DNA of 64,000 nt from Serinibacter arcticus (GCF_004786095.1 NZ_RHPJ01000003.1:1-64000); one strand, 5' to 3'. Positions 13,776 to 25,505 are shown, counted from the first letter of the stretch. The notes: generated by a model from the sequence alone, not told the origin. A program made the numbers and translations.

Positions 13776-16006
13776 CGACGGCGGTCCCCGAGCAGGACGC
13801 CCACCCCCGGGCGTGGTGGGTGCCCGTCTGGACGGTGGCGCTGCTCCTGCTCGGCTGCGTGCCGTACGCCTCGGCCTACGCGTGGTGGCCGGCGCCGCTG
13901 GTGCTCGCCGGTGTCGTGCTGGCCGCGTTCGGCCTCGTGCTCCTCGGTTCGCTGCTCCGGCTCGCGCGCTGGGTGGTGGGTGTCGTGGGGGTGGGGCTGC
14001 TCGCCGTCATCACCTCGACCATGGCCAGCAGCGGGCTGGACGGCGTGCCGGCCGGCGCCCGCTCGGTCGCACCGCTGCTGGACGCACTGCCGCGCCTGCT
14101 CACCGCGCCCCGCCCGGCGCCCTCCGGCGCCGCGTTCCTCGCGCCCGCCGTGCTGCTGGTGGGGGTGGTGGCCCTCGCGGTCGCGCTGGCGGTGGTCGGG
14201 ACGGGGCTCGCACGCGGACGCGATCGCGCGGATCGGTCCCGTCAGGGTGGGGTCGCCGGCCTGGTCGGCACGATCGCGCTGCAGGTCGGTGCCGCGCTGC
14301 TGGTGGCGGGCCAGGACGTCACCGCCGTCGTCGTCGCCGTGCTGACCCTCGCCGTCGCCGGCCTCGGCTGGGTGCTCGGCGACGCCCCGGCGCGCGCCGC
14401 CTCGGGCCGCCGCCACGGCGTCGCCCTGCCCGGCGCCCTCGTGCTGCTGGCGGCGACCACCGCCGTCGTCGCCCTCGCCGTCCCGACCGCGGGCGCCTTC
14501 GAGGCCCGCCGCTACGTCACCCCGCCGACCCTGCCGGCCGAGGCCGTCAACCCCGTCCCCGACGTCACGGGCTGGCTCCGGGGCGGGGAGACCACGCTCT
14601 TCAGCGTGACGTCGCACGGTGGTCCGCTGCCGCAGCGGCTGTCGCTGGCGGTCCTGCCGGACTTCGACGGTTCGACCTGGCGGCTCGAGGCGCGGCTGCG
14701 CGCCCCGGGCGTCGTGGACGAGCCCGACCTGCCCGCCGGGACGAGCCGGGCCACGCTCGACCTCGAGATCGCGGTCGACGAGCTCGGCACCGCGTGGCTG
14801 CCGACGCTCGGCAGGGTCGAGCGCATCACCGGAGCCGCGCCGCTGGCCGACGTCGACACGGGATCCCTGGTCCTGGCCGACGGTGCGGGTGGGAGCGTCG
14901 CGGCCACCGACTACCGCGTCCGCACCACCGTCGATGCTCCCGAGCAGGATCGCGCGGCCGGGGCGGGGGTGCCCGACGCCGTCGAGGCGGCGCGCTACCT
15001 CGAGGTGCCGCGCGTCAGCGACGACCTGCGCGCCGAGGCGGTCGCCCTCACGCAGGGCGCGACGACGCGGCTCGAGCAGGCGACGCTCCTGGCGGAGGGG
15101 ATCCGTGCCGGGCGCGAGCTCGACGACGCCGCCGTGAGCGGGTCCTCCTACGGCCGGCTCGCCGAGTTCCTGTTCCTGCCGGCCGAGGAGGGCGGGATGC
15201 GGGGCACGCGCGAGCAGTTCGCCGGGTCCTTCGCCGTGCTCGCGCGCACGCTCGGGCTGCCGTCCCGCGTGGTCGTCGGTTTCGAGGTCCCCGGCGCGGG
15301 TTCCGCCGACGGCACGGGCGTCACCGCCGCGACGGTCACCGGCGCCGACGCCACGATCTGGGCCGAGATCTACCTCGCCGAGGTCGGGTGGGTCGCGTTC
15401 GACCCGAGCCCCGAGAGCAGCGGGGGCGACGGCGGCGGCGCGGCCGTCACGCCGTCGCCCGCGGGCGACCCCGGTCCCGACGGCGAGGAGAGCCCCGTCG
15501 CGGACGAGCCGGAGACGCTGCGCGACGACGTGCCGGCCGACGGCACGCTCGCACCGGACGCCGGCGGGGTCGGGACCGGCGCGTTCGTCGGGGGCGGCGT
15601 GGTGATCGCCGTCGGGCTGCCGCTCGCGGCGCTCGCGCTGCTCCGGGAGCGGCGCCGGCGACGGCTGCGCCGCGCCGGTGCGCGCGGTGCCTGGCAGCAC
15701 GTGACGGACGCGGCCTGGCTGGCGGGGATCGAGCAGCGCCCCGGCGACGACGCCCGCGCCGTCGCCGCCCGCGTGGTCGGTGCGGGCGCCGAACCCGCGG
15801 TGCTGCGGCTCGCCGAGCGCGCCGAGGCGGAGGAGTTCGCGCCCGCCGCGGCCGCTGGGCAACCCGGTGGCGACGGCGGTGCCGACCGGTCGCGGGCCGC
15901 GGGGGAGTGGGAGCTCGCGCGCCGTGCGAGCCGCGCGCTGCGCGGCGGGGTGCCGTGGGTCCAGCGGCTGTGGTGGGGCGTCTCGCCTGCGGTGCTGCGG
16001 CGCTGA
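13772..16006 (+). CDS. Transglutaminase-like (TgpA-type) membrane protein, probably catalytically inactive
   Basis: 744 residues. The N-terminus has about five to six transmembrane helices (15-240), then an extracellular transglutaminase-like domain (about 440-545), an acidic linker, and a final transmembrane helix (about 608-630) with a basic cytosolic tail. The fold motifs are recognisable (EQFAGSFAVLARTLGLPSRVVVGF and GWVAFDPSP), but the usual Cys of GxCxxFA is R480 (GTREQFA) and the usual His of the HAW motif is T528 (ATIW). Only the Asp of FDP remains. It is the third gene of the MoxR-DUF58 set and may serve as a binding scaffold rather than an enzyme; that is inference. Confidence 0.87.
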   Translation: MTTAVPEQDAHPRAWWVPVWTVALLLLGCVPYASAYAWWPAPLVLAGVVLAAFGLVLLGSLLRLARWVVGVVGVGLLAVITSTMASSGLDGVPAGARSVAPLLDALPRLLTAPRPAPSGAAFLAPAVLLVGVVALAVALAVVGTGLARGRDRADRSRQGGVAGLVGTIALQVGAALLVAGQDVTAVVVAVLTLAVAGLGWVLGDAPARAASGRRHGVALPGALVLLAATTAVVALAVPTAGAFEARRYVTPPTLPAEAVNPVPDVTGWLRGGETTLFSVTSHGGPLPQRLSLAVLPDFDGSTWRLEARLRAPGVVDEPDLPAGTSRATLDLEIAVDELGTAWLPTLGRVERITGAAPLADVDTGSLVLADGAGGSVAATDYRVRTTVDAPEQDRAAGAGVPDAVEAARYLEVPRVSDDLRAEAVALTQGATTRLEQATLLAEGIRAGRELDDAAVSGSSYGRLAEFLFLPAEEGGMRGTREQFAGSFAVLARTLGLPSRVVVGFEVPGAGSADGTGVTAATVTGADATIWAEIYLAEVGWVAFDPSPESSGGDGGGAAVTPSPAGDPGPDGEESPVADEPETLRDDVPADGTLAPDAGGVGTGAFVGGGVVIAVGLPLAALALLRERRRRRLRRAGARGAWQHVTDAAWLAGIEQRPGDDARAVAARVVGAGAEPAVLRLAERAEAEEFAPAAAAGQPGGDGGADRSRAAGEWELARRASRALRGGVPWVQRLWWGVSPAVLRR

Positions 16007-16040
16007 CGGCGCCGCGCGGTCCGGGGCGCCGGACGTCAGC
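16002..16040. terminator. Bidirectional hairpin between convergent genes
   Basis: GCTGACG at 16002 pairs with CGTCAGC at 16034, with an inner GGCGCC/GGCGCC stem. The outer arms contain the stop codons of both the transglutaminase-like gene and the convergent kinase gene, so one structure may end both transcripts. Confidence 0.6.
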
Positions 16041-17862
16041 GTTCGAGGCAGCGCGACGCCGAGGCGCCCTGGTCGAGGGCGCCGTCCACGGTCCCGATGC
16101 CGACGACGGCGAAGCACACCCGCACGCCGGGGTCGAGGCCCTCGGCCACGAACGCGGTCGTGCCCGCCTCCAGGAGGTCGTAGGCCACGATCGGACCGCC
16201 CTCCACCTGGCTGGCCACGAGCACCTGGGCGGCCTCGTCCGGCGGCGCGTTCCAGGTGATCTCGGCCGACGTGCCGCGGTCGACGGCCGCGAGGCCGGTC
16301 GCCGCGAGGTCGGGGTTGCCCGTGGCGGCCTGCGCGCTCTCGTCCAGGAGCGTGCCGACGTACTCCGGGATCGCGCCGGTCGTCACCGTCTCGCCCGAAC
16401 CGGTCGCGACGTCGGTGCCGCCGTCGGGCGTGCCGGGGCCGCTCGTGCCCGTCCTGGGATCCGCGGGCGACGTCGAACCGTTCTGTCCACCCTGCGGTGC
16501 GTCACCCCCGCGCACCATGTCGACGACGACCGGTCCGACGCCGATGGCCGCCCCCACGAGCAGCGCGCCGCCCAGGAAGGCCGCGACGCGACGGCCGGTC
16601 GAACCCGAGCCGGCCGACCGGGTCGGCGTCGGAGCCGATGCGTTCGGCGCGTCGTCGGGGGCGAGCCCGGTCACGTCCTCGTCGGCCGGGACCGAGGCCG
16701 GTCTCCTCGTCGTCGGCGCCGACGAGGGGGACGGAGCAGGGGCGGCAGCCAGGTGGCTCAGAGCCGATCGAGCGACGGGAGCCGCCGCGCGCGGCGAGGG
16801 GGCGGGGGTGGCGGCGACGGCGGTCGATCGCTCGCGCGTCGCGTCGGCGTCGCCATCCCCGTCGCCGCGCCCGACGTCGCGCCCACCAGCATCCGCCGAC
16901 ACCCCGTGCACCTGCGCGGGATCCCAGCCGCGGTCCTCCGTCGGCACGGCGCGCAGCGCGGCCAGCACGGCCGCGGCGCCGTCGGGCCTGGTCCCGGTGT
17001 CCGGAGCGAGGCACGCCTCCAGGAGCGCGACGAGCGACGGCGGGACGTCGTCGCGCACGAGCCGCCGTCGGTCACCGGTCCTGACCTTGCGCAGGTAGGC
17101 GAGCGCGGTGTCCTCGTCCGGATCGTCAGCGGCGAACGGCGCGCGGCCGTCCAGGAGCGTGAACAGCGTGGAGCCGAGCGACCAGACGTCGTCGGCCGGG
17201 GTCGGGGTGAGGCCGTCCAGGACCTGCGGGGACGCGTGGCGGTAGCTGAAGCGCTCGAGCGAGGCGGTGCGCCCGGCGTCGACCATCCGGGCGATCCCGA
17301 AGTCGGCCAGCACGTACGACGTCGGCAGCACGAGGACGTTCTGCGGCTTCACGTCGCGGTGCAGCACGCCCTGCGCGTGCGCGTACGCGAGGGCGTCGGC
17401 GATCGCCGTACCGGCCGCGACAACCTCGGCGACGGGGAGCGGTCCGTGGCTGCGGAGCCGGTCGTGCAGCGACCCGAGGTCGTGGAAGTCCATGACGAGG
17501 CACGGGCGGCCCTCGGTCGTCTCCGGCGTCGCCAGCACGGTGACGATGTGGGGGTGGGCGCGGCCGAGGCGCACGGTGAGCGCGACCTCGCGCTCGAACC
17601 GCGAGCGGACCTCCGGCTCGGCGAGGTCGACGACCTTGATCGCCACCTCGCGGTCGACGGCGAGGTCGCGCGCCCGCAGCACGACGCCGTCGCCCCCGCG
17701 CGCGATCTCGACGAGATCGGTGTAACCGGGGACGGTGATCGTGGTGGCGACGCCCGTCGCGACGGCGGGGGTGACCGTGGCGGTCGGCGTCGGCTCGACA
17801 CCGACCGCGAGGGCCAGGTCGTCCCGGGGGGCGGGGGCCCAGGCGTCGTCGTCGTCCACCAC
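16036..17862 (-). CDS. Membrane serine/threonine protein kinase with extracellular domain
   Basis: 608 residues from GTG 17862, preceded by a GGGAGGA site. The kinase domain (about 46-310) has the Gly-rich loop ARGGDG, catalytic K76 (VAIK), HRD (169-171) and DFG (187-189); the usual APE motif reads SPQ. A Pro/Ala/Asp-rich linker follows, then one transmembrane helix (about 426-450) and an extracellular tail of about 155 residues that looks fibronectin-III-like (EITWNAPPDEAAQ, GLDPGVRVCFAV). Cys residues near the end may form a disulfide. There are no PASTA repeats, so it is not a PknB orthologue in the strict sense. Two FHA proteins in the adjacent island could bind its phosphothreonine products; that link is inference. 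Confidence 0.93.
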   Translation of the reverse strand: MVDDDDAWAPAPRDDLALAVGVEPTPTATVTPAVATGVATTITVPGYTDLVEIARGGDGVVLRARDLAVDREVAIKVVDLAEPEVRSRFEREVALTVRLGRAHPHIVTVLATPETTEGRPCLVMDFHDLGSLHDRLRSHGPLPVAEVVAAGTAIADALAYAHAQGVLHRDVKPQNVLVLPTSYVLADFGIARMVDAGRTASLERFSYRHASPQVLDGLTPTPADDVWSLGSTLFTLLDGRAPFAADDPDEDTALAYLRKVRTGDRRRLVRDDVPPSLVALLEACLAPDTGTRPDGAAAVLAALRAVPTEDRGWDPAQVHGVSADAGGRDVGRGDGDGDADATRERSTAVAATPAPSPRAAAPVARSALSHLAAAPAPSPSSAPTTRRPASVPADEDVTGLAPDDAPNASAPTPTRSAGSGSTGRRVAAFLGGALLVGAAIGVGPVVVDMVRGGDAPQGGQNGSTSPADPRTGTSGPGTPDGGTDVATGSGETVTTGAIPEYVGTLLDESAQAATGNPDLAATGLAAVDRGTSAEITWNAPPDEAAQVLVASQVEGGPIVAYDLLEAGTTAFVAEGLDPGVRVCFAVVGIGTVDGALDQGASASRCLER

Positions 17863-18008
17863 GGTGCGCTGGTCCTCCCGCTCGGCTGGCCGATCCGAGC
17901 GTCGGCCCGACCAGTATCGGCCACGCGCGCGCGATGAGGGGGACGAGGGGCCCGGTGTCGGGCAGCACCGCGGTGAGGTTCCGCGATGCAAGACGGTGAT
18001 TCCACTGG

Positions 18009-18038
18009 TTGGTATTCAACGGGGATCGGGTCTACTGT
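18009..18038 (+). promoter_or_regulatory. ilv operon promoter
   Basis: TTGGTA at 18009-18014 and TACTGT at 18033-18038 are separated by 18 nt. The predicted transcription start is at or next to the ATG of the leader peptide at 18046, so the leader is probably translated from a leaderless transcript. Confidence 0.7.
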
Positions 18039-18045
18039 GTCTCTC

Positions 18046-18093
18046 ATGCAGCTCGCCTCGGTCCTCCTCGTCGTACCCACCTCGGGCGACTAG
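18046..18093 (+). CDS. ilv leader peptide (attenuation)
   Basis: A 15-codon frame reading [15 protein letters not shown] followed by TAG. Six of the fifteen codons are Leu or Val (two adjacent Leu, then two adjacent Val). It begins within a few bases of the predicted transcription start and ends 19 nt before an intrinsic terminator ahead of ilvB. This matches ribosome-mediated attenuation known for actinobacterial ilv operons: stalling at Leu/Val codons would prevent termination. No Ile codon is present. Confidence 0.85.
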   Translation: MQLASVLLVVPTSGD

Positions 18094-18112
18094 ACGATCC
18101 TGCGATCCCAGC

Positions 18113-18147
18113 GCCCCTCAGCAGCCGAACCGGCTCGAGGGGCTTTT
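18113..18147 (+). terminator. ilv attenuator (intrinsic terminator)
   Basis: GCCCCTC at 18113-18119 pairs with GAGGGGC at 18137-18143, with a nested AGCCG/CGGCT stem, followed by TTTT. It is one of few terminators in the window with a T run. It lies between the leader peptide and ilvB. The competing antiterminator was not resolved by eye. Confidence 0.85.
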
Positions 18148-18176
18148 GTGTGTCCCGACCTCGTGAAGGAGTGACG

Positions 18177-21684
<3,508 letters not shown>

Positions 21685-21723
21685 TCCGGAGCTGACCCCG
21701 CGCCGACGCCTCACCGGCGACGA

Positions 21724-21758
21724 CGAACGCCTCGACCCGCCCAGGGTCGGGGCGTTCG
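21724..21758 (+). terminator. Terminator after ilvC
   Basis: CGAACGCCTCGACCC pairs with the downstream GGGTCGGGGCGTTCG through one wobble, with a 5-nt loop. It starts 39 nt after the ilvC stop. No T run. Confidence 0.75.
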
Positions 21759-21792
21759 TGCTGGTGGGAGCTCGCGCTGGTTGAATGGAGCC

Positions 21793-22344
21793 ATGACGAC
21801 GACGCCCCGTGACGACGACACCACGCCCGCCGTCCCGTTCGCGGGCGAGTCCTTCGACCAGGGTGAGGCCATCCAGCTCTACTGGGAGTCGGTGCGGGCC
21901 AAGGCGCGCATCGGCCGGCTCGCCGTCTACATGGGTACCGACCTGAGCGCCGCCGTCGCGCCGCCCGCGTGGTCGTTCGGCGACGATCCGAGGCTCGCGG
22001 ACGAGCTCCTCGGGCACGTCCTGACGGGCCGCAAGACCGCGACGTCGACGGCGCTGGTCGAGTTCGGCGACGAGGCTCTGCCGCGGGTGGGCGAGCTCGC
22101 CATCCTGCTCGACGGCGCGGGCCACCCCCGTGCGCTCGTCCGCACGACCGCGGTGGAGACTGTCCGTTTCGACGAGGTCGACGAGGCGTTCGCCGCCGCC
22201 GAGGGCGAGGACGACCTCAGCCTCGGCTCCTGGCGCGAGCAGCACGAGATCTACTGGCGCCGCGTGCTCGGCCGGGACACGGTCGACCCGTCGACCGAGA
22301 TCGTGCTGGAGCGGTTCGAGCTGCTCGACCCGCGCGTGGGCTGA
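21793..22344 (+). CDS. ASCH domain protein
   Basis: 183 residues. The central part (about 50-165) matches the ASCH fold, an RNA-binding PUA-like beta-barrel: GRKTATSTAL, then VGELAILLDGAGHPRALVRTTAVETV, and SLGSWREQHEIYWRR near the end. Related proteins have been linked to RNA binding or N4-acetylcytidine hydrolysis, so the substrate here is open. ATG 21793 follows TGGAG; TTG 21781 is a weaker alternative. The next gene begins 8 nt later on the same strand. Confidence 0.88.
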   Translation: MTTTPRDDDTTPAVPFAGESFDQGEAIQLYWESVRAKARIGRLAVYMGTDLSAAVAPPAWSFGDDPRLADELLGHVLTGRKTATSTALVEFGDEALPRVGELAILLDGAGHPRALVRTTAVETVRFDEVDEAFAAAEGEDDLSLGSWREQHEIYWRRVLGRDTVDPSTEIVLERFELLDPRVG

Positions 22345-22352
22345 GGGCGGCC

Positions 22353-22991
22353 GTGGACGACGCGGACGCCGTGGACGAGAACGCCGTGGACGCCGTCGAG
22401 CCGCTCCCGGAACCCCCGACGCCGGACCGGCTCGCCGCGCTGCACGCCCGCGCCGCGCAGATCGCGCCCCCGCTCGCGCGTGCCGTCCGCTGGCTCCGCT
22501 GGCCGTCGCTGCTCCTGCTGGTGGTGGCGCTCGTCGCACCGGTGCTGCTCGGTGCGCTCGCCCTGAGCTGGCAGGGGTGGCCGCGTCTCGTGGGCGTCGT
22601 GGTCGCCGTGCTCGCGCTCGTCCCCGCGCTCCTGTTCGGCCGCTCGCGCGCCGGAACCCTGCGGGCGGCCGAGGACCCCGAGGCGCTCGTCGCCGAGCTC
22701 ACCGCCTTCACGAGCCACGTCCAGGGCGGGCTCGGCATCATGGACAAGCTCGCCGCGGTGACGCAGCGCGGCGGGGTGCGTCTGCTGGCGCGCCTGCGGG
22801 CCCTGTGGGGAGTCCTCCAGCTCCCGGGCGAGACGCTGGACCACCTCGACTCACAGACCCACCTGCGCTGGATCCTCCCGCCGCGGGTGGGGGAGACCTG
22901 GGCCAGGCTGCTCGCCACGGTCTGGACGACGGTCGGCTGCTACGTCGCGGCCGCCGTGCTCGGAGCGGTGTCGCTGACCGGAGCACTGTGA
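22353..22991 (+). CDS. Membrane protein of unknown function
   Basis: 212 residues from GTG 22353, 8 nt after the ASCH gene. The N-terminus is acidic (DDADAVDENAVDAVEP). Two closely spaced transmembrane helices lie at about 50-95 (WPSLLLLVVALVAPVLLGAL, then VGVVVAVLALVPALLF), with a third at the C-terminus (about 188-210). The middle is amphipathic. I do not recognise a family. The three-helix layout suggests an integral membrane protein; its gene is probably co-transcribed with the ASCH gene. Confidence 0.75.
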   Translation: MDDADAVDENAVDAVEPLPEPPTPDRLAALHARAAQIAPPLARAVRWLRWPSLLLLVVALVAPVLLGALALSWQGWPRLVGVVVAVLALVPALLFGRSRAGTLRAAEDPEALVAELTAFTSHVQGGLGIMDKLAAVTQRGGVRLLARLRALWGVLQLPGETLDHLDSQTHLRWILPPRVGETWARLLATVWTTVGCYVAAAVLGAVSLTGAL

Positions 22992-23078
22992 CGCCGGCCG
23001 GTCACCTGCCGCCCGCCAACCCGTCCAGCCGAGCGTCCGACTGACGAGACGCCAGGTTTCATCAGGTGGGACCGGCGC

Positions 23079-23090
23079 TAGTCTCGACCC
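23079..23090 (+). promoter_or_regulatory. Leaderless promoter of leuB
   Basis: TAGTCT at 23079-23084 lies 6 nt before the leuB ATG at 23091, so the predicted transcription start coincides with the start codon. No ribosome binding site precedes the ATG. The -35 region is not obvious. Confidence 0.6.
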
Positions 23091-24140
23091 ATGACGCGCA
23101 CACTCGATCTTGCTGTGATCGCCGGCGACGGCATCGGTCCCGAGGTGGTGGCCGAGGGCCTCAAGGTGCTCGACGCCGTCCTGGCGGGTTCCGACGTCGA
23201 CGTCGCGACGACGCCGTACGAGCTCGGCGCCGCCCGCTGGCACGCGACGGGGGAGACCCTGACCGACGCCGACCTCGAGGCGATCGCCAAGCACGAGGCG
23301 ATCCTGCTCGGGGCGATCGGCGACCCCGGCGTGCCGAGCGGGGTGCTCGAGCGCGGCCTGCTGCTCAAGCTCCGGTTCGCGTTCGACCACTTCGTCAACC
23401 TCCGCCCGTCCGTGCTCTACCCGGGCGTGCCGACGCCGCTGGGCAACCCCGGCGAGGTCGACTTCGTCGTCGTCCGAGAGGGGACCGAGGGTCCCTACGT
23501 CGGCAACGGCGGCGCGCTGCGCGTCGGCACCCCCGCCGAGATCGCGACCGAGGTCTCGGTCAACACCGCCTACGGCGTCGAGCGCGTCGTGCGGGACGCG
23601 TTCGCCCGCGCCCAGGCGCGGCCGCGCAAGAAGCTGACGCTGGTGCACAAGCACAACGTGCTCGTGCACGCCGGGCACCTGTGGCGCCGTCAGGTCGAGG
23701 CCGTGGCCACCGAGTTCCCCGACGTCACGGTCGACTACTGCCACGTCGACGCCGCGACCATCTACCTCGTCAACGACCCGGCGCGCTTCGACGTCATCGT
23801 GACGGACAACCTGTTCGGCGACATCCTCACCGACCTCGCCGCCGCGATCACCGGCGGGATCGGGCTCGCTGCCTCCGGCAACATCAACCCGACCGGTGAG
23901 TTCCCCTCGATGTTCGAGCCCGTGCACGGTTCCGCGCCCGACATCGCCGGCCAGCAGAAGGCCGACCCGACCGCCACCGTGCTGTCCGTCGCCCTGCTGC
24001 TGGAGCACCTCGGTCTCACCGAGCAGGCCGCCCGCATCGTCCGCGCCGTCGAGACCGACATCGCCGAGCGCGCCGGGAGCACCGCCACCCGCACCACGAG
24101 CGAGATCGGTGACGCGCTGGCCGCACGAGTAGCCGGCTGA
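23091..24140 (+). CDS. leuB: 3-isopropylmalate dehydrogenase
   Basis: 349 residues, close to the family's usual 340-360. Oxidative decarboxylation of 3-isopropylmalate in leucine synthesis; the same enzyme type can act on 3-methylmalate in the citramalate route to isoleucine. Visible: AGDGIGPEV near the N-terminus, the [13 protein letters not shown] substrate loop, and [31 protein letters not shown] with the catalytic and metal-binding Asp residues. [10 protein letters not shown] is the NAD-binding region. It appears to be transcribed alone and is followed by a hairpin. Confidence 0.96.
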   Translation: MTRTLDLAVIAGDGIGPEVVAEGLKVLDAVLAGSDVDVATTPYELGAARWHATGETLTDADLEAIAKHEAILLGAIGDPGVPSGVLERGLLLKLRFAFDHFVNLRPSVLYPGVPTPLGNPGEVDFVVVREGTEGPYVGNGGALRVGTPAEIATEVSVNTAYGVERVVRDAFARAQARPRKKLTLVHKHNVLVHAGHLWRRQVEAVATEFPDVTVDYCHVDAATIYLVNDPARFDVIVTDNLFGDILTDLAAAITGGIGLAASGNINPTGEFPSMFEPVHGSAPDIAGQQKADPTATVLSVALLLEHLGLTEQAARIVRAVETDIAERAGSTATRTTSEIGDALAARVAG

Positions 24141-24163
24141 GACGCCGGCCGCCCGTCGAGGCC

Positions 24164-24197
24164 GGCGCCCCCGGAGCGAGATCGCTCCGGGGGCGCC
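24164..24197 (+). terminator. Terminator after leuB
   Basis: A near-continuous inverted repeat of about 15 bp (GGCGCCCCCGGAGCG and its complement) with a small AGAT-type loop begins 23 nt after the leuB stop. No T run. Confidence 0.75.
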
Positions 24198-24270
24198 GTC
24201 GTCCGTCGGACCGGGCCCACCGCGCGTTTCTGGCGTAGGTTCACCTCGTACTGATCCTGGAGGCTTTCCC

Positions 24271-25398
24271 GTGACCACCCCCCTTGCCGCAACGGCAGCC
24301 ACACCCGCGTCGACGCCGACCTCGTCCTTCGAGATCCGCCCGTCCTCGAACCCCCGCACCGTCACCGAGCGCGGGGCCGTCCTGGCCGACCTGAAGTTCG
24401 GCACCGCGTTCACCGACCACATGGCGCACGCCACCTGGACGGTGGACGCGGGCTGGCAGGACCGGCGCATCGAGGCGTACGGCCCGCTCCAGCTCGACCC
24501 CGCCGCCGCCGTCCTGCACTACGCGCAGGAGATCTTCGAGGGCCTCAAGGCCTACGCGCACCCCGACGGGTCCGTGTGGTCCTTCCGCCCCGAGGCCAAC
24601 GCGCGCCGGTTCGCGCGCAGCGCCGAGCGCCTGGCGCTGCCCGAGCTCAGCGAGGAGGACTTCCTGGACTCGGTGCGCACGCTCGTGCACACCGACGTCG
24701 ACTGGGTCCCGACCACACCGGGCTCCTCGCTCTACCTGCGACCGTTCATGTTCGCCTCCGAGGCGTTCCTGGGCGTGCGCGCGGCGACGCGCGTGGACTA
24801 CCTCGTCATCGCCTCGCCGGTCGGGCCGTACTTCGCGCGCGGCATCACCCCCGTCCACATCTGGGTGAGCGACGAGTACGCGCGCGCCGCGCCCGGGGGC
24901 ACCGGCGCCGCGAAGTGCGGCGGCAACTACGCCGCCAGCCTGCTGCCGCAGGCGACCGCGGCGGCCCGGGGCTTCGACCAGATCCTCTTCCTCGACAGCG
25001 CGGGGGAGAACATCGAGGAGCTCGGCGGCATGAACGTCGTCGTCATCGGCAGGGACGGCACGGCCAGCACGCCGCGCCTGAACGGCTCGATCCTCGAGGG
25101 TGTCACCCGCTCCTCGATCCTGACCCTCCTGGCCGAGCAGGGCCTGGACGTGCAGGAGCGCGACATCTCCCTGGCCGAGCTCGTCGACGGCGTCCGCTCG
25201 GGCGAGGTGACCGAGGTGTTCGCGTGCGGGACGGCCGCCGTCGTCACCCCCATCGGCCGGTTGGCGGGCACGGACTTCGACGTCACCGTCGGGGACGGCG
25301 AGGCCGGACCGCTCACGCGCGACGTGCACGACCAGCTGACGGGCATCCAGTACGGCACGCGCGAGGACACGCACGGCTGGCTCACCCGCCTGGTGTGA
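24271..25398 (+). CDS. ilvE: Branched-chain amino acid aminotransferase
   Basis: 375 residues from GTG 24271, with a CTGGAGG site upstream and a TAGGTT -10-like box at about 24235. Transfers amino groups between glutamate and the branched-chain keto acids (last step for Ile, Leu, Val), PLP-dependent, fold type IV. Motifs include HYAQEIFEGLKAY, RPEANARRFARSAERL, KCGGNYAASLLPQ with the PLP Lys, and EELGGMNVVVI. The order leuB-ilvE-cimA places most of the branched-chain pathway together. Confidence 0.96.
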   Translation: MTTPLAATAATPASTPTSSFEIRPSSNPRTVTERGAVLADLKFGTAFTDHMAHATWTVDAGWQDRRIEAYGPLQLDPAAAVLHYAQEIFEGLKAYAHPDGSVWSFRPEANARRFARSAERLALPELSEEDFLDSVRTLVHTDVDWVPTTPGSSLYLRPFMFASEAFLGVRAATRVDYLVIASPVGPYFARGITPVHIWVSDEYARAAPGGTGAAKCGGNYAASLLPQATAAARGFDQILFLDSAGENIEELGGMNVVVIGRDGTASTPRLNGSILEGVTRSSILTLLAEQGLDVQERDISLAELVDGVRSGEVTEVFACGTAAVVTPIGRLAGTDFDVTVGDGEAGPLTRDVHDQLTGIQYGTREDTHGWLTRLV

Positions 25399-25415
25399 GG
25401 TCCGCGGGTCCGACG

Positions 25416-25468
25416 GAGGGCGAGGTGGGTCGCTGTGGCATACTGCCTGCGTGGCACACCTCGCCCTC
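25416..25468 (+). promoter_or_regulatory. Inverted repeat spanning the cimA leader start
   Basis: GAGGGCGAGGTG at 25416-25427 is exactly complementary to CACCTCGCCCTC at 25457-25468, which lies inside the leader peptide frame. The 29-nt loop contains the leader's promoter-like CATACT box (25439-25444) and its GTG. A transcript reading through from ilvE could form this 12-bp stem; one starting at the local promoter could not. Confidence 0.55.
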
Positions 25469-25480
25469 GTCATTACCTAG
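25451..25480 (+). CDS. cimA leader peptide (attenuation)
   Basis: GTG-initiated nine-codon frame reading MAHLALVIT, then TAG. It holds two Leu, one Val and one Ile codon and is followed at once by a hairpin and an intrinsic terminator upstream of cimA. A CATACT box 6 nt before the GTG suggests a leaderless leader transcript, as for ilv. The arrangement fits ribosome-mediated attenuation responding to branched-chain aminoacyl-tRNA. Confidence 0.78.
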   Translation: MAHLALVIT

Positions 25481-25503
25481 CGCGTCCGGCCCACCCGGAC
25501 GCG
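25481..25503 (+). promoter_or_regulatory. Pause/antiterminator-region hairpin of the cimA leader
   Basis: CGCGTCCGG pairs exactly with CCGGACGCG around a 5-nt loop, starting directly after the leader TAG. In attenuators such a stem between the leader peptide and the terminator is often one of the alternative structures; its role here is inferred from position. Confidence 0.6.
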
Positions 25504-25505
25504 CC

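Noticed and set aside
13813-17937. Open frame of 1374 codons on the plus strand
   Set aside because: Crosses two convergent real genes and the terminator between them, with low-complexity Arg/Gly content.
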